A stretch of DNA of 64,000 bases from Hathewaya limosa (GTDB lineage Bacteria; Bacillota; Clostridia; Clostridiales; Clostridiaceae): positions 62,001 to 126,000 of the forward strand of contig NZ_JAUSWN010000001.1 of the NCBI RefSeq assembly GCF_030815255.1, given 5' to 3'. The translations under genes and the position numbers were made by a program. How positions within the stretch are numbered: position 1 is the first letter of the stretch; the number at the start of each line of letters is the position of its first letter. The notes under the pieces are model-generated. The model had not been told where the DNA came from. It did not search any database and worked only from the letters and a program-made list of their open reading frames with translations. Positions 50,747 through 59,891 of this stretch are shown here, in pieces.

Positions 50747-50983
50747 ATGACTCATGAATTTGTATTAGGTATGATGGCTTTAGGAGCTGGTATAGCAGCA
50801 TTAGCATGTATAGGTGGAGGTATTGGTACTGGAATGGCTACAGGAAAAGCTGTTGAAAGTATTGCAAGACAACCAGAAGCAAGTGGTAAAATTATGACAG
50901 CATTAATTATAGGTGGAGCTTTATCAGAAGCAACAGCAATATATGGACTATTAGTTGCTATATTATTAATATTAAAATTATAA
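50747..50983 (+). CDS. atpE: ATP synthase F0 subunit c
   Basis: This 78-residue hairpin of two helices has the polar loop ARQPEA at 40-45 and the ion-carrying carboxylate Glu61 in LSEATAIYGLL. Against the Na+-binding pattern of Ilyobacter tartaricus (Gln32, Glu65, Ser66), the equivalent positions are Thr28, Glu61 and Ala62. The side chains that coordinate Na+ are therefore missing and proton coupling is likely. AGGAGG gives strong translation, suited to the high c:other subunit ratio. A hairpin follows in the gap before atpF. Confidence 0.96.
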   Translation: MTHEFVLGMMALGAGIAALACIGGGIGTGMATGKAVESIARQPEASGKIMTALIIGGALSEATAIYGLLVAILLILKL

Positions 50984-51020
50984 TTTTAGGTAAGATAAGT
51001 GAAGATTCTTGACTATATTG

Positions 51021-51036
51021 AGCCTGAAGGGAGGCT
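51021..51036 (+). promoter_or_regulatory. Small hairpin holding the atpF ribosome-binding site
   Basis: AGCCT/AGGCT (51021-51025, 51032-51036) encloses GAAGGG. The AAGGGAGG site is thus partly paired. It may lower b-subunit translation relative to c. Confidence 0.5.
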
Positions 51037-51044
51037 GAATATTT

Positions 51045-51527
51045 TTGATTAAAATAGAATGGACAAAAATTTTATTTGCTATGGTTAACTTTTTAATTAT
51101 ATACTTTTTTGGAAACAAGTACTTTTTTCCAAAGGTTAGGGAAATAATTGAAAAAAGAAATGAAGAAATACAAGGTAATTTTGATGCTGCGGAAAAAAGT
51201 AAAAAAGATGCTGCACAAATAAAAACTGAGTTAGAAGCAAATAGAGCAAATGTAATAGAAGAAAGCAAAAATTTATTAGAACAATATAAGACAAACGCAG
51301 AAAAATTATATGAAGAAATAGTTAGTGATGCGAAAAAAGAAGCTGATATCGTAAATGAAAGAAGCAAAAAAGAAATTGAAAGAGAAAAACAAAAGGCTGA
51401 AGAGGAAATTAAGACAAAAGTTACAGGTTTATCTCTTTTAATATGTGAAAAGGTTCTTGATGCTGAAATAGATGAGAAAAAGCATAGAGAATTAATTTCA
51501 GATTTCATATCTAAGGTAGGTATTTAA
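51045..51527 (+). CDS. atpF: ATP synthase F0 subunit b
   Basis: This 160-residue stator subunit has an N-terminal membrane helix (ILFAMVNFLIIYFFGNKYFF) followed by a long charged helix of Lys/Glu/Ala-rich heptads (EIIEKRNEEIQGNFDAAEKSKKDA...). It is the peripheral stalk that links a to delta/F1. It starts at TTG 51045 with GGGAGG 10 nt upstream. The stop is 2 nt before the atpH ATG, so the two are translationally coupled. Confidence 0.93.
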   Translation: MIKIEWTKILFAMVNFLIIYFFGNKYFFPKVREIIEKRNEEIQGNFDAAEKSKKDAAQIKTELEANRANVIEESKNLLEQYKTNAEKLYEEIVSDAKKEADIVNERSKKEIEREKQKAEEEIKTKVTGLSLLICEKVLDAEIDEKKHRELISDFISKVGI

Positions 51528-51529
51528 CA

Positions 51530-52063
51530 ATGTATGAATATTTAGATCGAAGATATGCTGAAGCTCTTTATGAGGTTGCTGAAGAAAAAGGAAAAGTTGA
51601 TGAATATCTAGAAGATCTACGAATAATTGTGGATATGTTTAAAAACGATGAAAACTTTATTAAAGTTATTAAACATCCAAGAATTAGTACTTCTAGAAAA
51701 AGAGAACTTTTTACTACAATATTTAAAGATAAAATTGATGACGAATTATTATCTTTCTTATTAATATTAATAAATAAAGGAAGAATTCTTTATTTAGAGG
51801 AAAAGCTTAAAGAAATGGAAAAAATCCATTTAGAAAGACATAATACTTTAATAGCAGAGGTTAAGACTGCCGTTCCTTTAACTGAAGAAGAAAAGAATAA
51901 ATTAGTCGAAAAGTTAGAGAAAAAATATGATAAAAAGGTTCTTTTAGATGATAGTATTGAAAAGAAACTTATTGGTGGAGTTTATGTTAGAGTTGGTGAT
52001 GATGTAATCGATGGAACCATTAAACATAAACTTGAAGAGCTAAAAAAACGCATATTAGATTAG
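51530..52063 (+). CDS. atpH: ATP synthase F1 subunit delta
   Basis: This 177-residue delta (OSCP) subunit has the N-terminal helical bundle YLDRRYAEALYEVAEEKGKVDEYLEDL. The conserved C-terminal block reads EVKTAVPLTEEEKNKLVEKLEKKYDKKV and LIGGVYVRVGDDVIDGTIKHKLEELKK. It connects the stator b subunits to the top of F1. The ATG follows AAGGTAGG. atpA begins 16 nt later. Confidence 0.94.
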   Translation: MYEYLDRRYAEALYEVAEEKGKVDEYLEDLRIIVDMFKNDENFIKVIKHPRISTSRKRELFTTIFKDKIDDELLSFLLILINKGRILYLEEKLKEMEKIHLERHNTLIAEVKTAVPLTEEEKNKLVEKLEKKYDKKVLLDDSIEKKLIGGVYVRVGDDVIDGTIKHKLEELKKRILD

Positions 52064-52078
52064 AAAAGAGGTGTTAAT

Positions 52079-53599
52079 ATGCACGTTAAACCAGAAGAAA
52101 TTACTGCCATTATAAAAAAAGAAATAGAGCAGTATGAAAATAATATAGAAACTGTTGACTCAGGTACTATTATACAAATAGGTGACGGTGTTGCTAGGGT
52201 ATATGGACTAGATAAGTGTATGGAAGGAGAACTTCTAGAGTTTCCTAACAATGTATACGGTATGGCATTAAACCTAGAGCAAGATAACGTTGGATGTGTT
52301 TTATTCGGTTCTGATGAAGGAATAAGAGAAGGTGACGTTGTTAAAAGATCTGGAGAAGTTGTTGATGTACCAGTTGGGGAAGGATTAATAGGAAGGGTTT
52401 TAAATCCTCTTGGAGAACCTATAGATGGTAAAGGTCCTATTAACGCTAAAGAAAGAAGACCAGTAGAAGTTCCAGCGCCAGGAGTTATAGATAGAAAATC
52501 AGTTAATGAACCTCTTCAAACAGGTATTAAAGCTATCGATGCCATGGTACCAATTGGAAAAGGTCAAAGGGAACTTATAATTGGAGATAGACAAATAGGT
52601 AAAACTGCATTAGCTATAGATACAATAATAAATCAAAAAGGTAAAGATGTTATATGTATATATGTAGCAATAGGGCAAAAACAATCAACTGTTGCTTCTA
52701 TAGTAAACACATTAGAAACTAATGGAGCTTTAGATTATACAATAGTTGTATCATCTACAGCATCTGATTCTGCCCCATTACAATTCTTAGCACCTTATGC
52801 TGGATGTAGTATGGGAGAATACTTCATGTACCAAGGTAAAGATGTACTTATCGTATATGATGATTTATCTAAGCATGCAGTAGCATACAGAACAATGTCA
52901 TTATTGCTTCGTAGATCACCAGGTAGAGAAGCTTACCCAGGAGATGTATTCTACTTACACTCAAGACTTTTAGAAAGAGCTGCTAAATTATCAGATAAGT
53001 TAGGTGGAGGTTCATTAACAGCCTTACCTATAATTGAAACTTTGGCAGGGGACGTAACAGCATATATTCCAACTAATGTTATATCTATAACTGATGGTCA
53101 GATATTCTTAGAATCTGAGTTATTCTATGCAGGACAAAAACCAGCTATTAATGCAGGTATTTCTGTATCAAGGGTTGGTGGAAGTGCACAAATAAAAGCA
53201 ATGAAACAGGTTTCAGGTACATTAAGACTTGAACTTGCTCAATATAGAGAACTTGCTGCCTTTGCACAATTTGGTTCTGACTTAGATAAGGATGCTGTTA
53301 AAAGACTTGAAAAGGGTAAGAGATTTATAGAAATCTTAAAACAAGACCAATATGATGTTATGTCTGTAGAAAAACAAGTTATAATTTTATATGCTGCAGT
53401 AAATAATTACTTAATGGATATTCCAGTTAAGCAAATGAAACAATTTGAAAAGGAATTCTTAGAGTATGTAGATACTCAGCATAGAGATTTGTTAAAAGCT
53501 ATAGAAAAAGAAAAGAAATTAACAAAAGAGATAGAAGATATGTTAGTTAAGGCTATAAATGACTTTAAAAAAATATTTATTATAAATGAACAAAAATAG
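52079..53599 (+). CDS. atpA: ATP synthase F1 subunit alpha
   Basis: This 506-residue alpha subunit has the beta-barrel N-domain and the nucleotide-binding domain with P-loop IGDRQIGKTALAIDTI near residue 170. VYVAIGQKQSTVA, PGREAYPGDVFYLHSRLLERAAKLS and the signature PAINAGISVSRVGGSAQIKAMK follow, then a C-terminal helical domain. Three copies alternate with beta in F1. AAGAGGTG precedes the ATG. Length is normal. Confidence 0.98.
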   Translation: MHVKPEEITAIIKKEIEQYENNIETVDSGTIIQIGDGVARVYGLDKCMEGELLEFPNNVYGMALNLEQDNVGCVLFGSDEGIREGDVVKRSGEVVDVPVGEGLIGRVLNPLGEPIDGKGPINAKERRPVEVPAPGVIDRKSVNEPLQTGIKAIDAMVPIGKGQRELIIGDRQIGKTALAIDTIINQKGKDVICIYVAIGQKQSTVASIVNTLETNGALDYTIVVSSTASDSAPLQFLAPYAGCSMGEYFMYQGKDVLIVYDDLSKHAVAYRTMSLLLRRSPGREAYPGDVFYLHSRLLERAAKLSDKLGGGSLTALPIIETLAGDVTAYIPTNVISITDGQIFLESELFYAGQKPAINAGISVSRVGGSAQIKAMKQVSGTLRLELAQYRELAAFAQFGSDLDKDAVKRLEKGKRFIEILKQDQYDVMSVEKQVIILYAAVNNYLMDIPVKQMKQFEKEFLEYVDTQHRDLLKAIEKEKKLTKEIEDMLVKAINDFKKIFIINEQK

Positions 53600-53620
53600 G
53601 CCTCTAAGGAGGTGGAGTTA

Positions 53621-54478
53621 ATGGCGGGAGCAGGATTTGCAACCATAAAAAAGAGAATAAAGTCTATTAATAACACTAAAAAAATAACAAATGCTATGTC
53701 TTTAGTTGCTACATCTAAGTTAAGAAAAAATAAAGAAAAATTATATGTAAATAGTCAATTTAAAAAAGGCTTCGATGAAGTTATAGAATCAATAATAAAT
53801 GGATATGAAGGTAATAATATTTATTTTAAAGGTAATGGTTCTAAGAATAAACTTTATCTAACAATTACATCTGACTTAGGATTATGTGGCGGATATAATA
53901 TTAATGTAATGTTAGAACTTAACAATCAAGCTAAAGGTGATAGAGAAAACACAAAAGTTCTTTCTATTGGTCAAAAAGGAAGAAATCTTTTAAAGAAATA
54001 CAGATATGAAACAGTAGCAGAATATGTTGAAATATCAGCTCCTCCATCTTCAAAAGATGCTAAAGAAATAACTAATAAAATGTTACAACTTTATAAATCT
54101 GGAGAAGTAGGAGAAGTTTATATAATCTATACAAACTTTGTTTCTACTATAAGAAGAAATGTAGGAGTTAAGAAATTATTACCATTAGAGCGTAGTGAAT
54201 CAAGTGAGAGTAACGGAATTTATATAGACACTAAAAACACTGATGCTGAACAAATGATTAAAGAAATAGTTCCAATGTATCTACAACAAGTAATTTTAAA
54301 TCTATTAATAACATCCAAAGCTAGTGAGGAAAGTACTAGAATGGAAGCAATGAATGGTGCAACTAAGAGTGCAAATGATCTTTTAGATAAATTGAACCTT
54401 CAATATAATAGATTAAGACAGAGTGTAATAACTCAGGAAATATCTGAGATTGTAGGTGGAGCGGAATCACAAAAGTAG
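53621..54478 (+). CDS. atpG: ATP synthase F1 subunit gamma
   Basis: This 285-residue rotor shaft starts at ATG 53621, after AAGGAGGTGG; an in-frame GTG 53612 is within the site. N-terminal AGAGFATIKKRIKSINNTKKITNAMSLVA-type sequence and the C-terminal signature SEESTRMEAMNGATKSANDLL with NRLRQSVITQEISEIVGGAES are diagnostic. A Rossmann-like middle contains TITSDLGLCGGYNINV. It links the catalytic head to the c-ring. Confidence 0.96.
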   Translation: MAGAGFATIKKRIKSINNTKKITNAMSLVATSKLRKNKEKLYVNSQFKKGFDEVIESIINGYEGNNIYFKGNGSKNKLYLTITSDLGLCGGYNINVMLELNNQAKGDRENTKVLSIGQKGRNLLKKYRYETVAEYVEISAPPSSKDAKEITNKMLQLYKSGEVGEVYIIYTNFVSTIRRNVGVKKLLPLERSESSESNGIYIDTKNTDAEQMIKEIVPMYLQQVILNLLITSKASEESTRMEAMNGATKSANDLLDKLNLQYNRLRQSVITQEISEIVGGAESQK

Positions 54479-54525
54479 AGTATTAATAGGGGGAGTAATC
54501 CCCCTTATTTTGGAGGTGAAACCAT

Positions 54526-55920
54526 ATGTCACAAAGAATTGGTAAAGTTGTACAAATTATAGGACCAGTTATTGACATAAAGTTCGATTCAGATGCATTA
54601 CCAAATATATATAATGCTATAGAAATTAAAATGGCAGATAGAACTATAATAGCAGAAGTAGAACAGCACGTTGGAGACGATATAGTTCGTACTATAGCTG
54701 TTGAAAATACAGAAGGTTTAAGAAGAGGATTAGATGCATATGATACAGGAAAACCTATTTCAGTTCCAGTTGGAGATGCTGTTTTAGGTAGATTATTTAA
54801 TGTATTAGGTAATCCAATGGATGAAGGAGATAAGATCAAAGCAGAAAATTATTATCCAATCCATAGATCAGCACCATCATTTGAGGAGCAATCTGTTAAA
54901 CCTGAAATTTTTGAAACAGGAATAAAGGTTATAGATCTTTTAGCCCCATATCCAAAGGGTGGTAAAATAGGTTTGTTTGGAGGAGCTGGAGTTGGTAAAA
55001 CAGTTCTTATCCAAGAACTTATCAATAACATAGCCAAACAATACGGTGGATTATCTGTTTTCACTGGAGTTGGTGAGAGAACAAGAGAAGGTAATGACCT
55101 TTATCATGAAATGAAAGATTCAGGCGTTATTAACAAAACAGCCTTAGTATTTGGACAGATGAATGAACCACCTGGAGCAAGAATGAGGGTTGCATTAACA
55201 GGACTTACAATGGCTGAATATTTTAGAGATAAAGGGCAAGATGTTCTTTTATTTATAGATAACATATTTAGATTTACACAAGCAGGTTCTGAGGTTTCAG
55301 CACTTTTAGGAAGAATTCCTAGTGCAGTTGGTTACCAACCGACCCTTGCTACAGAAATGGGTGCTTTACAAGAAAGAATTACATCTACTAAAAATGGTTC
55401 TATTACATCTGTTCAAGCAGTATATGTTCCAGCGGATGACTTAACAGATCCAGCACCAGCAACTACATTCACTCACTTAGATGCAACAACGGTTTTATCT
55501 AGATCTATAGTTGAGCTTGGTATATATCCGGCTGTTGATCCATTAGATTCAACATCTAGAATATTAGATCCAAGAGTTGTTGGAGAAGAACATTATGATG
55601 TTGCTATAAAGATTAAACATATCTTAGAAAGATATAAAGAATTACAAGATATTATAGCTATTCTTGGTGTAGATGAATTAGCAGAAGAAGATAAGCTTAT
55701 AGTTAGTAGAGCAAGAAGAATTCAAAGATTCTTATCTCAACCGTTTACTGTTGCAGAACAATTTACAGGAATGCAAGGTAAATTTGTATCTATAAAAGAT
55801 ACAGTAAGAGGATTTAAAGAAATATTAGAAGGAAAACATGATGATATTCCTGAAAGTGCATTCTTATTCGCAGGTACAATAGAAGATGTTATAGAAAAAG
55901 CTAAAACAATGAATAATTAG
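54526..55920 (+). CDS. atpD: ATP synthase F1 subunit beta
   Basis: This 464-residue catalytic subunit has P-loop GLFGGAGVGKTVLIQELI near residue 150, the catalytic GERTREGNDLYHEMKDSG, DLLLFIDN-type Walker B (VLLFIDNIFRFTQAGSEVS), and SRSIVELGIYPAVDPLDSTSR near the adenine pocket. The DELSEED-like loop reads DELAEEDKL. GGAGGTG precedes the ATG. Highly conserved throughout, with no anomaly. Confidence 0.98.
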   Translation: MSQRIGKVVQIIGPVIDIKFDSDALPNIYNAIEIKMADRTIIAEVEQHVGDDIVRTIAVENTEGLRRGLDAYDTGKPISVPVGDAVLGRLFNVLGNPMDEGDKIKAENYYPIHRSAPSFEEQSVKPEIFETGIKVIDLLAPYPKGGKIGLFGGAGVGKTVLIQELINNIAKQYGGLSVFTGVGERTREGNDLYHEMKDSGVINKTALVFGQMNEPPGARMRVALTGLTMAEYFRDKGQDVLLFIDNIFRFTQAGSEVSALLGRIPSAVGYQPTLATEMGALQERITSTKNGSITSVQAVYVPADDLTDPAPATTFTHLDATTVLSRSIVELGIYPAVDPLDSTSRILDPRVVGEEHYDVAIKIKHILERYKELQDIIAILGVDELAEEDKLIVSRARRIQRFLSQPFTVAEQFTGMQGKFVSIKDTVRGFKEILEGKHDDIPESAFLFAGTIEDVIEKAKTMNN

Positions 55921-55935
55921 TTGAAGGTGAAACTA

Positions 55936-56334
55936 ATGAAAGAATTTATGTTGAAAATTTTAACTCCTGAAAAAAGTTTCTTTACAGGAAAAGTTACCAA
56001 GGTAATTACAGAAGATAGAAGTGGGAGTATAGGAATTTTATGTGAGCATGAGCCTATGGTAGGGATGCTTGTACCTAATGTAACAACTTTTGTTACAGAA
56101 GATGGTGAAAAGAAAGCTTTTATATCTCAAGGGATATTAAAAGTTGATAGTGATTCAGTTTCGCTTTTATGTGATGCAGCTGAATGGCCAGAGGATATAG
56201 ATTTTTCTAGAGCTGAAAAAGCAAAAGAGAGAGCTGAAAAAAGATTAAAAGAGAAAGATAATAATCTGGATGTCTTAAGAGCTGAGATTGCATTAAAAAG
56301 ATCTTTAACAAGACTAAAATTGAATGCTAAATAG
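55936..56334 (+). CDS. atpC: ATP synthase F1 subunit epsilon
   Basis: This 132-residue subunit starts at ATG 55936, after GAAGGTG. The TTG at 55921 directly abuts the atpD stop and lies before the site. The N-terminal beta-sandwich contains LKILTPEKSFFTGKVTKVIT and GSIGILCEHEPMVGMLVPN. The C-terminal regulatory helices (FSRAEKAKERAEKRLKEK, RAEIALKRSLTRLKLNAK) are complete. Last gene of the operon, closed by a strong terminator. Confidence 0.95.
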   Translation: MKEFMLKILTPEKSFFTGKVTKVITEDRSGSIGILCEHEPMVGMLVPNVTTFVTEDGEKKAFISQGILKVDSDSVSLLCDAAEWPEDIDFSRAEKAKERAEKRLKEKDNNLDVLRAEIALKRSLTRLKLNAK

Positions 56335-56340
56335 ATAAAT

Positions 56341-56386
56341 AAAAACCGGTATTACTTTAATATAAAAAGTAATACCGGTTTTTTTC
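56341..56386 (+). terminator. Terminator of the atp operon
   Basis: Perfect 18-bp arms 56341-56358 and 56366-56383 plus T-run. Confidence 0.92.
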
Positions 56387-56516
56387 ACATTTTTATAGAA
56401 ACTATTATATTATAATATATGATAATTAAATAATATCTTCTCTTTTACTTAAAAACTGTATAATAAGTTAAAAAATGGTCAAAATTTAAATATAAAAATT
56501 GTTTTAGGAGAGTAAT

Positions 56517-57185
56517 ATGAGAAGAAAAAAGCTTTTTATCATTAGTTTAGTTTTAATTTTTATATTACAATGTAATATAGTATTTTGTTATAGTACACAA
56601 AAAAATACCGATATTAAAAATTTGATAAATAGTGGATATATGAATAATGTGAAAGAATATGAAAGAATAAGATTTCATATATCTAATACCAATAATTTAA
56701 ATAAAAATATAATAGAATTACAAAATATTTTTCTAAAAGAAAGGGTAAAATTAAATTATTGTAGTAATGAAAATATTATTGATAATGATAAAATAAATAC
56801 AGCAAACTTATATATAAAGAAAAAAGGAGAGAGTTTTGCTTTTGTAATAAATTTATGTATAAAACAAGATAATGAAAAAATATCAAAAAGTATACTAAGG
56901 CAAATCTTAAAATCCTTTAATTTAAATATGGCTGATATTAAAGTATGTAGAAATATAAAAGCAAAGCTAAATAATGAAGTTAATATAGAAGTTTTAAAAA
57001 ATAAGAGTGAAAAATATTTAAAAAATAATGGATACAACATTAACAGTATAAAACTTAACAATGGATTTAGTACAAAAGTTTCACAAGGGGGAAATAGAGA
57101 ACAAGGTTTTTATTACTCCTTATGTAAATATAGTTCGGGAAATTATATTGTCATAGGAGACCCTGAAATATTTATTTCATACTAA
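56517..57185 (+). CDS. YwmB-like (DUF1779) secreted protein
   Basis: This 222-residue protein has a signal peptide (KKLFIISLVLIFILQCNIVFCYS). A weakly conserved body includes FAFVINLCIKQDN and an ending of SGNYIVIGDPEIFISY-type sequence. Its position between the atp operon and murA-spoIID-spoIIQ-spoIIID-mbl equals that of ywmB in Bacillus subtilis. Length and the terminal block (YYSLCKYSSGNYIVIG) fit DUF1779. Function unknown; likely at the outer membrane face or in the wall. AGGAGAG precedes the ATG. The stop is 31 nt from murA, so they may be co-transcribed. Confidence 0.7.
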   Translation: MRRKKLFIISLVLIFILQCNIVFCYSTQKNTDIKNLINSGYMNNVKEYERIRFHISNTNNLNKNIIELQNIFLKERVKLNYCSNENIIDNDKINTANLYIKKKGESFAFVINLCIKQDNEKISKSILRQILKSFNLNMADIKVCRNIKAKLNNEVNIEVLKNKSEKYLKNNGYNINSIKLNNGFSTKVSQGGNREQGFYYSLCKYSSGNYIVIGDPEIFISY

Positions 57186-57216
57186 GTAGAAAACAAAGAA
57201 GATTGGAGGATTAAAT

Positions 57217-58476
57217 ATGGATAATATTGTGGTTAAAGGTGGAAATATACTTAATGGAGATGTAGAAATTAGTTCAGCTAAAAATGCAGTACTGCCAATT
57301 ATCTCAGCATGTATATTAAATGGAAAGAAAAATATAATTTACAAAGCACCTATGCTAGAAGATGTTTTTGTATTAAGTGAAGCTCTAAAATTTTTGGATG
57401 GTAAAGTGAAGATAGATACTTTGCAAGAAAAGTTAATAATAGATAGTTCAAATTTAAAATCTATACGAGTTCCGGATGAGTTAGTGAGAAAAATGAGAGC
57501 ATCTTTTTTATTAATGGGTCCTATGTTGGCAAGATTTGGAGAGTTTAAAATTTCCTTACCGGGAGGATGCAACATAGGGACAAGACCTATAGATCTGCAT
57601 TTAAAAGGACTGGCTGCTTTAGGGGCTGAAATTAATGTAGGGCATGGATATGTAGAAGCTAAAGCAGAGAAACTTATTGGAGATAATATATATTTAGATT
57701 TTCCTTCAGTAGGTGCCACAGAAAATATTATGATGGCTGCTACATTAGCAGAGGGAGAAACTATTATAGGAAATTGTGCAGAGGAACCAGAAATACAGGA
57801 TCTTGCTAATTTTTTAAATAAAATGGGTGCTTGCATTACAGGAGCGGGAACGGATACTATAGTTGTAAAAGGTGTAAAGATGTTAAATGAAGTAAGCTAT
57901 ACACCTATACCAGATAGAATAGAGGCAGGAACTTTTATGATTGCGGCAGCTATTACTAAAAGTATTATCAACATAAAAGGAGTAAAAGAGGAACACTTAA
58001 AACCTGTAATAGCTAAGTTGGTAGAAATGGGAGTAAATATACAAATAAATAAAAATGAAATGATTGTAGATGGTAGAGGAAATTTAAAAGCAGTTGATAT
58101 AAAAACAATGCCATATCCAGGATTTCCAACAGATATGCAATCTCAACTTATGTCTTTATTAAGCGTGGTAAATGGTACTAGTATGGTAACTGAAACTATA
58201 TTTGAAAATAGATTTATGCATGTTGCTGAATTAGCCAGAATGGGAGCTAATATTAAAATAGACGGTAGAAGTGCAATTGTCCAAGGGGTATCAAAACTTA
58301 CAGGAGCACATGTTAGGGCTACTGATTTAAGGGCAGGAGCAGCAATGATTTTAGCTGGCTTGGTAGCAGAAGGAACTACCACAATAAGTGATGTTTATCA
58401 TATAGATAGAGGTTATGTAGCAATTGAAGATAAATTAGGTAAATTAGGAGCACATATAGATAGAAAAAGTATATAA
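57217..58476 (+). CDS. murA: UDP-N-acetylglucosamine 1-carboxyvinyltransferase
   Basis: This 419-residue enolpyruvyl transferase performs the first committed step of peptidoglycan synthesis. NGDVEISSAKNAVLPII at the start and the catalytic loop SLPGGCNIGTRPIDLHL are present; Cys118 is intact, so the enzyme should be fosfomycin-sensitive. MQSQLMSLLSVVNG and HVRATDLRAGAAMILAGLVAEG complete the family set. TTGGAGG precedes the ATG. It is the copy located beside spoIID, as murAA in Bacillus. Confidence 0.96.
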   Translation: MDNIVVKGGNILNGDVEISSAKNAVLPIISACILNGKKNIIYKAPMLEDVFVLSEALKFLDGKVKIDTLQEKLIIDSSNLKSIRVPDELVRKMRASFLLMGPMLARFGEFKISLPGGCNIGTRPIDLHLKGLAALGAEINVGHGYVEAKAEKLIGDNIYLDFPSVGATENIMMAATLAEGETIIGNCAEEPEIQDLANFLNKMGACITGAGTDTIVVKGVKMLNEVSYTPIPDRIEAGTFMIAAAITKSIINIKGVKEEHLKPVIAKLVEMGVNIQINKNEMIVDGRGNLKAVDIKTMPYPGFPTDMQSQLMSLLSVVNGTSMVTETIFENRFMHVAELARMGANIKIDGRSAIVQGVSKLTGAHVRATDLRAGAAMILAGLVAEGTTTISDVYHIDRGYVAIEDKLGKLGAHIDRKSI

Positions 58477-58487
58477 AATTTAAGATG

Positions 58488-58524
58488 AAAAATGAAGTTC
58501 TTTTAAAAAGGACTTCATTTTTTT
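58488..58524 (+). terminator. Terminator of murA
   Basis: A 16-17 bp stem (two G-T pairs) around a very short loop, with T7. Confidence 0.82.
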
Positions 58525-58623
58525 ATTAAATAATATAAGTTATTTGGTATGTAATATTTGTAGGAATAATTTAAAGATACGGGAATATATATAGTCTATA
58601 TGGATGTGAATAGGGGGAATGAA

Positions 58624-59712
58624 ATGAAAAAAGTTATAGTATCAGTAAAATTAAGAGATATTTTAATAGGTATTTTAATCTTTAATATATGCATAGTAAT
58701 CTTTTCCTTAATTGTTGTTGGAGTAAATAAGGGAAATAGGCAGTTAAAGTATGGAAATACAGAGAATAAACAAATAGAACATAATAATTCTAAAGTAGAT
58801 TTGGATCTAAAAAAAGAAAAAGATACTATATTTAATAAAAAGATAGATTGTTGTATAAATTTATATCTAACTAGAGAAAAAAGGATAGTAAAGCTTGACT
58901 TAGAACAATACGTATTAGGAGTTGTATCAGCAGAGATGCCTGCAAATTTTAATATAGAAGCTTTAAAAGCCCAGGCTGTAGCTGCACGAACATATGCAGT
59001 TTGTCATACTAAGCATTTAGTTGGAGGGGGATGTAGTTTAAATGCAAATGCGGATATTTGTGATTCTGTACATTGTCAAGCATACATAAGTCAAGAGAAA
59101 CGTATGAAAACATGGCCTAAAAAAGAGCGAGCAGAGTTATATAATAAAGTAAAAGAAGCTGTGGAAAGCACTAGAGGACAAGTATTATCCTATGATGGAG
59201 AACTAGTTATGAACCCATATTACTTTGCTACTAGTAGTGGTAAAACAGAAAATTCAGAGGAAGTTTTTAAGGAATCAAAACCATATTTAAAAAGTGTTGA
59301 AAGTCCAGGTGAAGAAGTTGCGCCTAAATATAAAACTCAATTTAAGTTTTCTAATGCAAATTTTACAACTGTAATGAATTCTCAATTTAAAGGATTAAAT
59401 TTAAATTCTAATATAATAAAAGATAAAATTAACATTTTGGAAAGAAGTCAAGGAGGAAGCATAAAACAGATTAAAATAGGAAATATAACAACTACAGGGA
59501 AAATGATTAGAAAATTATTTGGTCTTCCATCTGCTAATTTTACAATAAGTTTTGAATCTACTAATATAGTCTTTAATTGTAAGGGGTATGGACATGGAGT
59601 TGGAATGAGTCAATGGGGGGCAGGAGTAATGGCCAGAGAAGGAAAAAAGTATGATGAAATATTAAGACATTATTATAGTGGAATAGAAATAAAGACTCTA
59701 AATTATAAATAG
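58624..59712 (+). CDS. spoIID: Stage II sporulation protein D
   Basis: This 362-residue protein starts at ATG 58624 after AGGGGG; an ATG at 58600 is in frame but precedes the site. It has an N-terminal membrane anchor (about 11-34) and the SpoIID lytic transglycosylase domain. YVLGVVSAEMPANFNIEALKAQAVAARTYA-type sequence holds the catalytic glutamate (about residue 104). SGKTENSEEVF and GYGHGVGMSQWGAGVMAREGK close the domain. It degrades septal peptidoglycan during engulfment, with SpoIIQ and SpoIIP as usual partners. SigE control is expected. Confidence 0.95.
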   Translation: MKKVIVSVKLRDILIGILIFNICIVIFSLIVVGVNKGNRQLKYGNTENKQIEHNNSKVDLDLKKEKDTIFNKKIDCCINLYLTREKRIVKLDLEQYVLGVVSAEMPANFNIEALKAQAVAARTYAVCHTKHLVGGGCSLNANADICDSVHCQAYISQEKRMKTWPKKERAELYNKVKEAVESTRGQVLSYDGELVMNPYYFATSSGKTENSEEVFKESKPYLKSVESPGEEVAPKYKTQFKFSNANFTTVMNSQFKGLNLNSNIIKDKINILERSQGGSIKQIKIGNITTTGKMIRKLFGLPSANFTISFESTNIVFNCKGYGHGVGMSQWGAGVMAREGKKYDEILRHYYSGIEIKTLNYK

Positions 59713-59731
59713 AAATTTCATATTAATTTAG

Positions 59732-59773
59732 AAAGCCTATAAGATTTATGAAAATCTTATAGGCTTTTATTTT
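59732..59773 (+). terminator. Terminator of spoIID
   Basis: Perfect 16-bp arms 59732-59747 and 59752-59767 with a 4-nt loop and T-rich tail. Confidence 0.85.
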
Positions 59774-59891
59774 TTGTTTTTAATAATAAAAAAAACGTCT
59801 AAAAATGTAAAAAAAAAAAACATAAAAAATTTTATCAAATATGTATTATTTATTACATAATGGACAAAATTACAAGTAGGAGGTGCTTGAA

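Noticed and set aside
50978..51508. 176-codon open frame antisense to atpF
   Set aside because: Low-complexity Phe/Ser/Leu sequence mirrors the Lys/Glu-rich b subunit helix; no ribosome site.
57339..57836. 165-codon open frame antisense to murA
   Set aside because: Shadow of a highly conserved enzyme gene; no start signals.
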